This document shows, piece by piece, positions 21,473 to 33,014 of a stretch of DNA of 64,000 bases (positions are counted from its first letter, which is position 1; each line of letters starts with the position of its first letter). The position numbers were made by a program, and so were the translations under genes. A model generated the notes under the pieces. That model did not search any database. It saw only the letters and a program-made list of their open reading frames with translations, and was not told where the DNA came from. This DNA comes from Stagonosporopsis chrysanthemi (lineage: Eukaryota; Ascomycota; Dothideomycetes; Pleosporales; Didymellaceae): the NCBI GenBank assembly GCA_022560025.1, contig JAFISE010000044.1, positions 141,354-205,353 on the forward strand, in the 5' to 3' direction.

Positions 21473-23355
21473 AGCTGTGACTTGCTACTGGCTTGGTGTA
21501 GGGTATGGGAGGAGCAAGGGAGAACCTCGCGCGGGTAGGGTCGGGGAGAGGGAGCGCGTTGACTCAAAAGTGCTTGTTCCTGAAAATCCGTCGTCAGCGT
21601 GAGCGACATTTTTGGCGTCAGGCCGCGTTGTTGCGACCGATCCACACGTGCTGCCTTGGGCGCACATGTCCACTCGCGAAGGATGTGGTAAGAAGTCGTG
21701 AGGAGCAGAAAGCTAACGTACCTCGAGTGCAGAAAGGCCGGTCCGTGTAGACGCTGGTGGCTAGCGGTGGGCGCTGTATGGAGAATGGCTCGAAGCCCCT
21801 CAGAGACGCCTTGCGGCAGTGCTGGGTCTACTCGGCGCTAGGAGTGACTTGCGAGTCGAGGAGATCAATTGTGCACGTGCTCACGGGTATACCTGTGCAA
21901 GTGGTGCGGTGGGCGGTTGTGGGCGCGATGGGAGCGGGGCGCTGAGGCGTTGTTGTGGCCGAACGGTGTCGGGTGGGATGCTGAGGGACGGAACCTCACC
22001 GCCTGGCAGCGATGTGGGATGCGGGGTCAGAAGGTGGCGGCTGCGTAGTGGTGCTCGATGCTGCACGGCAGGGAAGTGCGTCAGAAAGCTTTGCTACTCG
22101 AAAGTCGGGGCAGGTGGGTGGTGCGAGTGGTAGAGCGTCGCCGTGTAGTAGTTTTGCCTGGATTGTTTCGTCCTTGGGCTAGCTTGGCAGAGAAGTACGG
22201 GCTAGGCCGAACTGAGAACGCGCGACTGACGACGAGGGAAGCAATGGCAGAGAGCTGAAGTATTCGGGGGAGCTGAGGCACAGGACGAGTGAAGCGTGTC
22301 TGGATCTAAAGGAAGCGAGGCTCCCACGTCTCGGTGCAGGGCTTGCACTGGACCGCCGAAGCGCTCTGTCATCATCCTGAATGCACCGCCCACTCACGCG
22401 CGTTACAATACAGTAGTTCGACCCAACGCCTACATATGCATTCTTGTGCACTCACGGGTCCAGTCAGCGATCACGGCATAAGCGTCAAGAGGCCCAGCGT
22501 CCACCTTTCTACCTGAAGCCGTCACGACCCTGAAGTCCCTGAGGTTCCTGAAGTCACGCCCGTGTGTTGCAGCTGTCTGTCAGCGTCCCAGACATCGAGC
22601 TCCGCGTGTTGTTCTAGCCTTGGGCACCGGCTCTGCTCGGCGCGTCCCCTTGTGCACCCAGTTATGTGCGCCAACATAGTGAGGTCACCGCACATAATCA
22701 TCCACGATCTCAATAGATATCGATCTAAAGAAAATCCAAGTAGACAACCTCTAGGTCACCGTTACTCCTGCGTTGGGCCGGGCCATGTAGAAGCAGCACA
22801 TCAACGCAACCAAACAGTCTCAGCGCTCGCAGATGTTGCCATGGAAATCGTCGTTACATTCGACCGTGCAGCTACCTAAGATCGTGTCCAACTATGCGCT
22901 CTTCATTATGCAATAAGTCAAACAACGCCCCCATGTTTGCCCACCAGCCAAGCTAGACGAGCCATGTTTGCCAACGGTAAGCAGAAAGTCTTCCAAGTCC
23001 GAGCAACGCCGTAAAATGATTAATGGTACAAAAGCAAAGTCGTCATAATAGGCCCATTGGACCACGCAAAAATGCAAGCACGATCAGCCTTTTCGAGGAG
23101 GAGAATGCCGCCGGTGTATCGATGTAGATGAGAGCAAACGCAGTAGAACAACGAGCGTGACGCAGGCGCTCAGGTCCTCCACACATGTAAACCAGCCAAC
23201 GCCATGCAAAAGAAAGATGTTCTGCGCAGAAGGTAACAGCAGAGATGCGACAAAAACCAAAGTGGTCTGTCGCCTAGCGACAAGCTAGGGGATAGGAAGT
23301 GAAACACAAATCTTTTGGGTATCGCAAAAGTAATTAGATCAGGATGCTGTAAAGA
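21473..23355. other. Long spacer between PP1 and LRR genes
   Basis: 1.9 kb. The part next to PP1 (to about 22500) is purine-rich on the plus strand, hence pyrimidine-rich in the PP1 sense, as expected of a fungal promoter and leader. No supported gene; the part near 23100-23355 is probably the LRR gene's 3' end. Confidence 0.45.
21580..21721 (-). other. Candidate 5'-leader intron of PP1
   Basis: On the minus strand a GTACGT donor (21721-21716) pairs with a GCTGAC branch and TTTTCAG acceptor at 21580. The remaining leader down to the ATG at 21472 is pyrimidine-rich. Inferred from splice signals only. Confidence 0.35.
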
Positions 23356-25894
23356 TCAGCCGAGTGTACGACCTCCTGAGACAATCCCTTGGCTAGGCGT
23401 CCGGGGTGGCTCTGGTCGGATCGTGGTCGAATCGTAACCTCGCTCTGGAGAGAGGCCCGAGGCTGCTGAGTCCCAAGCTTCGTCGCCCAATGCACTCAGC
23501 CAAGTGTTGCCGAAGTCCTGTCGGAGCGCCTCAATCTTCTTTTTGTAGAGATCATTGCTCACATCGAAGTCCTGCTCTGGAAGCTGAGGGGGTTTGCTGT
23601 CGGCCGTGGTATCGATAGGTGGCAGTTGTTGGTGGGTAGTATGCGCAGTATCGATGACAACTCGTTCGTCGAGAGAGGGCCTCTTGACGGGATCGCCTGA
23701 GCTTTGTATGTGCTGGGGCTCCTCGAATCGAGGTTTGTCTGGGACCGTGCTGGTTGATTTAGAGGTTTGTATTCGGGGCGGTGTCCTTGCCGACGTGTCT
23801 TCATACGAGAAGCCAGTAAGGCCAGCGCCAGCTGATTGCTGCGCCACTTCAGCCTGCGAGAGCTCGACGATCCTTCGCTTGGGTCCCTTTTTCTTGCGCT
23901 GTGAGCTTGGCACGGCTTGCGAGCTTCGTGCACTTTTCTGGCGTTGTAGCGAGCCAGAACGCCTGAGTCTGTCGGGATCATCGGTTGTAGCGTCGATGGC
24001 TTTGACGACCTTGGGCGGCACATGGGGTGCGGGCAGTTCGTCCTCCACTGGCGGCTTAACGACAGGAACACCAGGAAGCTCAGGCGCTCGGTCAACAAGT
24101 TGCTTCCTCTCGGCGTTGCTGGGAACTGTGGAGTCGATTATGACATCCTCAGTATAGCCAGGTGTTCTGCGGAACAAATTGAAAATTGTGATCCGATAAT
24201 TTGTGTACGTTTTGCAGAAAGGATTACGATGGACATAGATCTCGGCAATGTCAGGTATAGCAGTGAGTCGTGCCAATTCCGTGGGGTCCGTTAGGTTATT
24301 ATCTCTGAAGTCGACTCGTTCCAATGATAGCAAGCGCTCAATGCCAGCGAGCGATGACAGACGGTTGGAGCGCAGGTTGAGGGTAGTGATCGCAGGGAGC
24401 GGGTTGCGGCCCAGAGACTGTAACCCTTCGATCATACAATTCGAAAGATTGAGAGCTCGCAGACAAGTCAAATTGGCCAAGCTGTCCGGGATCTCGCTGA
24501 AGAGGTTGGCGGATAGGTCGAGCGACTGCAGCGTATTCGTAAGCGGCGCAAGACTGCTAGCGGAAATGTTCGTAAGCGCGTTATCAGCCAGACTCAGGTG
24601 CCTCAAGAACCGCCATTTCGTCGAAGGAAACCAGCCCAGGGAGAGCAGATTCGATGAACTTCCTCTTGGTGTGTTGGATCGTACACTGGAAGCTGAGCTT
24701 CCGGAAGAGCGTCGATAGTTAGGTGCAGTACTCCTCGAGTGATTGTGGGCGTGACCTGAACCATGTCGAGAACTGGTCGGCCGAGAAGGGGACGAGCTGC
24801 GCTGGCGCTGAGTTGGAGGTGCTTTGCTGGTGTAGTCGCGCATGATATCGGAATTGCGAGGACTTGAGCCATGCTTGCCGGTAGCGTTTGGCGAGGATGG
24901 TGGTGACTCTTCGGACCTGGCGAGGTGCGCGTGTTTGGCGGTAGGGCTTGCTGTAGGCCAGGGCCCTGAGGGCGATTGGGGTGCTTTGGCGGATCGTCTG
25001 CGGCGCTTGTCAATGTCGTCCAAGACAATGTTGATAAGAAGGTCCGCAGGATCATCAACACCAGCTCGCTTCACGGTCAGGCTGCGAAGGTTCTCAGCCA
25101 ATCGATCCCATCCATAAAATTGGCGGAAGTCTACGTCGTAGATCTCGAGCGCGGTGACGTTTTTAAAGGCGAATAGTGGCACGGCCGTGTCGAAAGGGAA
25201 CTCCTCGTAACCTGCAATTAAGCGCGCTTTGTGATCTGGGGCCAGGCGCAAGCACGGAATCTTGGTGAAGGCAGAGTATAGATATCTCAAGTCCTCCTGC
25301 AGCAGCGCCTTCTGTTTCTCAGCCTTGGCTACGCTGTTAGATCCAATCCGCAAGGTTGACCAAAGCGACGACATGCCAGACATGACACTGCGCACACTGG
25401 ACACAGAGTGGACCGAGTTTCCGTCCGAATTCTTATGCCTGTGTCGCTGAGTGTTACTGAGGAACGATACATAGTTGGTAGGCGAGGCGTCTGTGTGAAT
25501 GTTTTCCAGGCGGACGTTCATGGGTCCTACGGGGATGGCAGTCTCCTCAAAGCGCGAGAGCAGGTAGAAGAGGTGATGTGGCGTAAGAGTCAACTTCGCC
25601 GGCTTGATCGTAGGTGAAGTAAAGGTCAAGGAAGGCAGCGAGAGCGCCGCAGCCCATACACTGGAGGAGGAGGAGGCCGGGGGGCTCGAGGGGTCGGTCG
25701 GCGAAGTCGGAGAAAGGGAATTGGTCTGGCCATGCTTGGGAGCCTGTCGCTGCAATTGCAGAGCATTGGCAAGCGCCTTCTCATGTGTCCGTACAAAGTA
25801 CGCCAAGTTCTGTGGTACATTAGCGACAGTCCTGTGCAGAACCCTGACAATGCTCGCTCACCCTTATGAAAACTTGCCCATCCTCTGTGTCCAT
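23356..25894 (-). CDS. Leucine-rich repeat protein
   Basis: Exon 1 is only 33 bases (25894-25862, M-D-T-E-D-G-Q-V-F-I-R); exon 2 is 25809-23356. The 52-bp intron has a GCTAAT branch, and the protein is 828 residues. The tiny first exon was needed because the long frame has no ATG at its head and begins mid-sequence (N-L-A-Y-F-V-R-T-H-E-K). Five or so LRRs lie at about residues 400-550 (L-R-H-L-S-L-A-D-N-A-L, L-Q-S-L-D-L-S-A-N, I-T-T-L-N-L-R-S-N). They are followed by an LRR cap-like segment with H-R-N-P-F-C. The flanks are Ser/Pro-rich and disordered. A scaffold role is likely, but the partner is unknown. Confidence 0.82.
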
Positions 25895-28800
25895 GATTTC
25901 TGAATGGCAGACGCCGACTGCATATAGAGCTCCAAGAGTGTATTTATGGAGACTATATGGAGGGGCGGCCGCTTTCGTAGAGGCTGCTGGGATACTCGCT
26001 CGGTATGTCGTGTCGTGGGGCCTTCGCAGAGCGCCTACGTCGTGAGACGAGGTCACCTAGGGGCTATCGGGACGGTCAGCAGTGAACGTGAACTCGTAGC
26101 GGCAGTGGGCGCAGTTGCGGCAGGGAAGTGGTAGCTGCCCTGCACAGCCTTGGCAGCGCGGTGGGGGACTCGTCAAGGACATACCGTTTAGCTTCCTCCT
26201 GATGCCCTAGGTAAGGAGCCCTAGGTGTCGAGAAGTACTCTGGCGAGACAGCCAGATATTATGCAGTGGCGGCGCACGGAAAGACAGCCCACTGGAGGCG
26301 GCGGGTTGCACGGGAGAAGCAGCTAAGCTGCGTGTCGAGGCGGTGGGCCAAAGAGAGCTGCAGCTTTCAATGCACGAGAGTCCGAACTGCGCCCGCAGCA
26401 CTGGTCAGGGAAAAAAAGCACAAACCAAAGCACGCGCTCGCCGGTGCAGCAGGGTGCAAGAAGAGGAGGGCGTCGGCGCTGGAGCAATGCAGGGGGGCGC
26501 GTTTGTTTACAATATGAACAGAGAAAAGCGCTGGTGAACGGCCGATTGTCGAGAAATTAGATACCCTTTCTGACTGCGGTACTGCCGTGTTCAGACCTCC
26601 TGGGGCGATCTGGAGGGGTTTCGACGACAAGGACTTGCGCAACACGGCTGGCGGCGTCTAACGGTCGATAGCGCTCAAATGCAAGTAGACCAAGCAATCT
26701 GGCGACGATGTGAATCGTGGAGAGAAGCAAAAGCAGCACACCACGAGCAATAGGTCAGCCCAAAGGCCGCATCACAGCGAGCAGGCCCTGGAGAGCCGTC
26801 GATAAACACTGGAGACCCTTTGCGCCCAAGACGACTAGTCCGACCACCCATGTCCAATCCTGCGCGCTTGGATCTCGCACGGCTGCAACTCCATGGTCAG
26901 GTATCGTGGGCATCAACGGGGCCTCTCGACTTCCTCGAGCCTCCGCTGTATGGCAGACACGATGCTGGCCATTCACCACGTCCATGCGACGCAGCCAGAA
27001 GGGGCGACGACGTTGCGCCAATGCGCCGCTGTGCAAGTGTCTACATATACCACAGCATGCGCGAGGTGCTTGCTGAAGGATATTGTGATGGACTCCTCAG
27101 CCATGGCTTTCTTTGAAGGTTGCGCCGAGCCGGTCGCGAGCGCTAGCCGATTGTCAGATACGGAGGACGAGGCCACCCTCCGTCCTGCTCGAGCCAACGG
27201 CTGACGGCTGAACCATCACAGTCCACAGTCCCGCTGAGAGTGCATTGCTCAGCACGAGATTACACCTCAAGCTTTTGCGCGTCCAAGATGGTTGCGCTCC
27301 ACTTCGCTCAATAGCCTGCGACACACGGTCACAATGGTGGTCAATTTGTCGTCGCACAGGCCGTGCATCATGAGCACATGAGGCAATCTTGAACGTGCCA
27401 CCCGAGTCAAGGTCAGTTTGGCGTTTGGTGGGACCCTGTCCCGCGTTCGCCGCGTCCTTCCTCAACCTATGCACGCCTGGGAACGCTGACTGCTGCAAGA
27501 TTGCGGCGTCTCTCCCCCACTGCTTCCACTGTGCTGTGCGCTCTACGCATGCCCTTACAGGCAGTCCGCGAGAATGCTGATCTGACTCCTGTCAGGCATT
27601 GCCATCGTGCGGCTGCCGCGCTGCTGCACGCTGATACGCGAACCGAGTAGCACAACGCTTAGAGATCAAATCACAAAGTAGCGCCAGACCTTGTATGTAC
27701 TGTAAGCCTTCTCCGTCAACCGAGACCACTTAGGCCCCTGATGGCTGGCGTGTTCGCTATGCACAGACCTCATCCTGTCTACAAGGGTGCTCGCGGCGTC
27801 CATGTGCAGATTTGAAGCTGGCGACAAACATCAAAGCAACTGGTCGGGCCTCGTGCAACAGCCATCGTGGCAAGCGGCGGATCACTGCGCTTGGCGGGCA
27901 TGGTTCGCATCATGTCTGTTGCCATCTTCCCGCACCTCAGACCACGTTGATGCGCCTACCCTCTTCCGCTCAGGAGAGCACGTTTCGATAGACTTCGTTG
28001 CAAACCCCACTTGCCTTTCCTGTTGACATTGGGAAATCAGCAATAGATCCCAGCATAGCGGCGTTTTTCGAGCTTAGCGGAATCCCCGACTGCCCCTCAA
28101 CACCACGAGGGGCATTCAAACTACATACTGCATGTCCTCTGATTATTGACCACACGATCGCTACAACCACACCCCAGATAGAAATTTCTGCACGCCTGCG
28201 ATTGGCCGAGTCGTCGTTAGCCTTACTCGCTACCGCTGAGTGACACTCCCTCAAAAGCCGTTCCATGCAGTGCAACAACTCTTGCACATTTCGGCTTTGT
28301 TCGATCTTCACCGCTAGATCAGATGCCGAGCCTGCAGCGGCCCCGTGGGGTTCAACATCTCCGACTGGACTGGTAAAAAGTACGGTACTTGTAACTGAAC
28401 ATTGCGGGCGTATCGCAGCCTCACCATCAACAGGAGGCGCTAATTTGTCACATTGCATTCACATCCTTGCGGAAACCCCACCTCTTTGTCGCGACTTGTC
28501 GGTTTGCTCAGGAGGAAATAGCTATGTCAACTACCATTCTATCTCGGACAATGGACCTTTGCGATTACTTGGAACAAAGCTTGCCCGACTGGCGGTGAAG
28601 CCTTACGCTCGGTCTTCGGATCTGCATCAGAGCAGTGCACATCAACTTCGCTCCCCCCAAGCCTTGGGCAAACGAGGCTCTGCCCAACGCGCTCCAAACC
28701 GGTGGCACCGGCTTCAACCAAGTGCCGGTTTCCTGCGCTGGTGCCCGTAAGTAGCCTCTCGAATCCTAGACTGACATCATTGTGCAGTTGCAATGTTCTC

Positions 28801-29209
28801 CACATAGCCTACATGTTGTTCCACAACAAGCTTTTCTCTACTCCACCGTTGCTGTCATATCACGGCATCTATGCGAGACATGGCAAGACTTTGGCCAATC
28901 ACGCCAAATCCAAGGCCGGCGTCACTTGCCGTCGGCATACCTAACATCCGCGGCATGCCTGCATATGTCTGCGTAAGTAGCCTTATATCCGGGTTTCAGC
29001 ATCAGATGTCAAGATGCCATGTTCTGTGGCCTGGTCACATCACAAACGACTAACATTAAGTTGACCTTGGGTGTCTAGTGGCGATACTTAGCGTCCGTGC
29101 ACATGGTGTTGAGATAGGACGGCTGCAATCCGCAAGAAGGAGATGGTGATATAGTCATACGAGGGTCTGTTCTCATTTGTCAAACAAAGTCCGTGATTTC
29201 CTCTATGTG
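25895..29209. other. Gene-poor 3.3-kb segment
   Basis: No recognisable gene, tRNA or transposon. Many short frames on both strands without family features. The only frame I list separately is 27970-28458 on the minus strand. Confidence 0.4.
27970..28458 (-). CDS. Doubtful hypothetical ORF in gene-poor segment
   Basis: 162 codons from an ATG. It has a stretch that would form an amphipathic helix (Q-E-L-L-H-C-M-E-R-L-L-R-E-C-H) and one hydrophobic segment (I-W-G-V-V-V-A-I-V-W-S-I-I). I recognise no family. It may be chance, a lineage-specific gene or the remnant of one. Confidence 0.2.
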   Translation of the reverse strand: MQCDKLAPPVDGEAAIRPQCSVTSTVLFTSPVGDVEPHGAAAGSASDLAVKIEQSRNVQELLHCMERLLRECHSAVASKANDDSANRRRAEISIWGVVVAIVWSIIRGHAVCSLNAPRGVEGQSGIPLSSKNAAMLGSIADFPMSTGKASGVCNEVYRNVLS

Positions 29210-30522
29210 CTACTTCTGCAACTCTTCTATCGCCCCATTAATGATATCCCTGATCTGCTTCCATCTCCTCACCAACGTATCCCTCTGGCCCACTTTTGTA
29301 CTCGGCTCAACTTCACCGCTCCTCGACCTCGTCCTCCTTCTCTTGTCCACCCCAATGACGTCCAAACCCTCGGCCTCTTCCAAGATATCCATGACCTGTC
29401 TTGAGTATTTCGTCAACAAGCCCACGAGATACCCAAAGCACTTCCCCTGCTCTCTCTCCACGTCATGATCAAACCCCCCAACAAACGCAGAATACCTCTT
29501 TGAGTCCAACACAAGCAGCCTCAACACCGCCTGCGTGCGATGGCAAATGATCTCGCTCCCTCCCGTCTTGAACAGCGTGTAATTCCCATAAAACCCGTCC
29601 TCTTTCAATGCCTGCGTTTGCTCCCCGTCCAGCAGCGGAATAATGATGTGATCCAGTGGGATAGCATCACGCATGTTACTCTCGAGTATGAAGCCATACT
29701 CTGCAAGCAGGAAATCGTTCGTATGCGCGCCGTAGCTGACAAACACTTCCTCGCCCGCCCTGTAGGCCCGGTCCGCAGTCACGCTGTACCCCTTGCTGTC
29801 GGCGTACGGGTCGCAGCCTACGCCGCTGTGGTTGAAGTAGTCCATGAACGGGCACATGGCGTAGCAGTCGTCGCCGGTGAGTTTCGTCTTGCGCTTTGGG
29901 AGACGGGGGTGCGAGTTCGGTAGGTCGGGATAGTTCCAGTAGAATGTTCGCGTGTTGACGATGAGCCATGTGTACGTGAAGAGGTCTTTTGATATCGAAA
30001 GGAGATGAGGCGAGAGGTCGGTCCAGTCTTTGTCGAGCTTGGTGCGCTGGTTTGTGAGGAGGATCTCTGCGGCACGGGGCAGAAGGTCTTGCAGAGCTGG
30101 GTCGTAGTAGATGGGCATGGTGCTTCGGAAGTCTTCTTCTGTGGGCCAGACTGCTTGCCACAGTGCGTATTTGTCGTTTAATGGGTCAGAGTACCACAAG
30201 GCCAGAGATGCTGCGAGCTTGCCGTGCACAGTGACATTGTCTGGTAGTTTGAGAGCCTTAACGGATGGTAGCGCAACGTGTACTAGTGAGGTGTTTTTCA
30301 CGTGCACTATCCGCTCCCCTTTCTTGTCAAGTTAGTCAGTGTTCTGCTACGTAGAAGGCGCCTACTGACTTGAATATCTCGCGCCGCAACGATGCCCATG
30401 CCACGGTCCACAAACTTTGCAGGTGCAATGCCATTGATGGTGACGCCATTGTCTTCAGCCCATTCCACGAACTTAGTATGTTCTTCTCCAGGATCGAGTG
30501 CTGCTGCCATGTTGTTGCTCAT
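29210..30522 (-). CDS. SET-domain protein lysine methyltransferase
   Basis: Exon 1 30522-30370, exon 2 30322-29210 (intron 47 bp), 421 residues. The frame continues above 30522 only with a GTG start, so the ATG of M-S-N-N-M is used. SET hallmarks: R-G-M-G-I-V-A-A-R-D-I near residue 45, N-H-S-G-V-G-C around 215-221, and E-V-F-V-S-Y-G-A-H-T-N-D about 40 residues later. That order, with an inserted helical region between the SET halves, fits the non-histone (Rubisco LSMT/SETD6/Rkm-like) class rather than histone enzymes. The substrate is unknown. It shares a 267-bp promoter region with COQ4. Confidence 0.85.
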
Positions 30523-30789
30523 TCTTGTTCGTTGAGGGAGACCTGGGCCTTCCACACATCAACGTTCCACAAACCGAGCGCGTTGCTTAGATGGTGTCAC
30601 AGCGTATATTGTGCGCCTAACAAGTATTGGCTACTGCGTCTGTCAATAGCCTTCAATGTTTCGAGTCACGAAAGTTACAAAAGGCGTGCTGTGGCTGAAG
30701 TGTGGCGCTCTTATCGATTAGGAAAGCGTACGCTCGTCACTGATGTCAGACCATCTCAGACCATCGTTGCCATCTTCCCTCGAACCCAC
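30523..30789. promoter_or_regulatory. Compact divergent promoter (SET / COQ4)
   Basis: Only 267 bp separate the two start codons, so both genes must be driven from overlapping elements. Inferred from spacing; no specific site identified. Confidence 0.5.
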
Positions 30790-31711
30790 ATGGCGACTGG
30801 TGTTCGATTGCTACGGCCACAGGCCTCCAAGCTTGCGAGATGTGTCAATCAGAGTCGAATATCTGGGGCGAACGCGCGCCAACTCTCCCTCTTCACTCGC
30901 CCAGCAGCGACATATGCAGAGCATGTGCCATTGTCCCCAGTTGGAAGATTAGGTTTGGCAATCAGCTCTGGCATTGGGGCTTTCCTAGATCCAAGAAAAG
31001 GAGGTAGATACATCGCTTCTCAGAATTGTATCGAGTACTAACGTTCTCCCAGAGCTAATTGCTGACTTTGGTGAGGCAACGGCACAACCATACTTCATAT
31101 ACAAGCTTCGAGACCGCATGCTCATGAACGCAACCGGGCGACGGATACTGCGCGAAAGGCCTAGGCTAACCTCAAAATCTCTTGATATCCCTCGTCTTCG
31201 CTCGCTCCCCACAAATATGGTCGGTTATAATTACGCCGCATGGCTTGACGCCGAAGGTGTCACGCCGGATACACGAGCACAAGTGCGATACATCGACGAT
31301 GAAGAGTGTGCATATGTCATGCAGCGGTATCGAGAATGCCACGACTTCTATCACGCCTTGGTGGGACTGCCGGTCTTCCGGGAAGGCGAGGTTGCGCTCA
31401 AGGCCTTCGAGTTCGCCAACACTGGGCTGCCGATGACGGGTCTCGCAGTCTTCAGCGCTTTTACACTCAAGAAGGGGGAGTGGAGAAGATTTCTCGATAT
31501 CTACGGACCTTGGGCCGCTAGGAATGGAGCACGCGCGGAGGATGTAATCAACATATACTGGGAAGAAGAGCTTGAGACAGACATCAACGAGTTAAGGACA
31601 AGACTCGGCATCGAGAAGCCGCCGGATCTGCGCGTTATGCGCAAGGAAGCGCGCGAGGCGCGGAGAAGAGAAAAGGAGGCGAATGAGGCCATGGCTAAGG
31701 CCACTGTATGA
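30790..31711 (+). CDS. COQ4: Ubiquinone biosynthesis protein Coq4
   Basis: Mitochondrial matrix-side protein of the CoQ synthome that organises coenzyme Q synthesis and is implicated in C1 decarboxylation-hydroxylation. Exons 30790-31003 and 31053-31711 (intron 49 bp, branch TACTAAC), 290 residues. The N-terminus is Arg/Ser-rich without acids for about 35 residues, a mitochondrial presequence. The zinc signature H-D-x-x-H-x11-E is intact: His168, Asp169, His172, Glu184. The family segments D-P-R-K-G-E-L-I-A (across the splice), W-A-A-R-N-G and Y-W-E-E-E-L-E are present. A charged tail (R-R-R-E-K-E-A-N-E-A) ends the protein. Confidence 0.93.
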
Positions 31712-33014
31712 TTAATGGCAATGTACAACACCCTGTAAGCCTCCGCTCGACTATCAGTGCCTGCTCGTGGCGTTCTGTCCTTGATAATTCCAGCGTCACT
31801 GTCACGCAGACGACTACTTCGCTAAACTTTGGATTGCCGTACCAAGAAAACAATCAGCCAGGACTCGAGACGAAGACTCATATCGCTATTTAGCCGCAAG
31901 CCATACTTGACTGGACCTTTTGGGCCGCAGATGAACATACGAAAGTGAGGAGTAGTCAGTGATGAGGGCGAAACGAGAGGCACAATCGTCCTATGATCTA
32001 TGGACTGTCAGACTCACGCCCTGCCCCCAAGTTCATATGGGATGATGATATTCTTATCTTCCCCACACTGTCACTGACTCGGATTTCGTCTGAAGGCCGT
32101 TTTTTTGCCTTAGCACGGACCGTGAGTCTTAGCGATCGGCGAGCTAGACAGTCTTATGCAAGGGGTTCCCTTGGTAAGTCTATGCTTATGGTATGCATCG
32201 CAAGATATTTGCGCACTTATTACGTGTGTCATGATTTGATGCGCGTTACCAGGCCGCGCAATACTGGAGGCATCCTCAATGACGAGCATGTGCGAACCGC
32301 TATACAGCAGTAGTGCTACTTGAAGTCACAGAAGCACGCCACCGGACCGACCCGTTCGAGTTCGGTAACACGTGTGATCGATGGTTACACAACAGCCGCA
32401 CATACCTCGCATGAATCTGAACAGATCGGCCACGGCGTGTCCGTCCGTGCCGCAGAACCATCATCCTCTTTCGTACCTGTTTGCTTCGATTGTTCGCCTG
32501 TCTGGGAACGCAACGACGATTGTCGAGTAGGCTATGTGAATGTCGACCTGCGGTACTGACCGAAAACAGAAACCCCTCCACCCGTGTTTCGCTGGCAACA
32601 TGTCACAAGTAGCTGCATGCTCGGCGCCAACTGCTGATCGATCCATCTCAAGATCTACTGATTGGCGAGCTGCGAAACACACGGCCCAGGCGCGGAATCC
32701 CTTGCTGCAGGTACATCCCAGCACTTGCTCACAGGCGCATGGGAACATTGACTCTCATTACACGGCCTTGCGTACGACCTACCGAACTTGTGTTCTTATC
32801 TATTGGCGATCCTCCGTCGTTGTCCTCCAGCACAGGTAATCCCCTGGCGTGAAACGGCTTTCCATATTCACCAGCGCCAGGGACTGCCGAAAAGCAAACA
32901 CCCGCGCCGTAAATAGACGCACCCTCCAACATCTGTGAATGCCTCTCCATTTATAATCCGCGACTGGTAATTGTTTCTCATGTTACAGTCTCACGAAGAT
33001 CGGTTTGAGGCATC
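31712..33014. other. Intergenic region, no supported gene
   Basis: 1.3 kb between COQ4 and the SAT4-type gene. Only short frames; no RNA gene or repeat seen. Confidence 0.45.
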
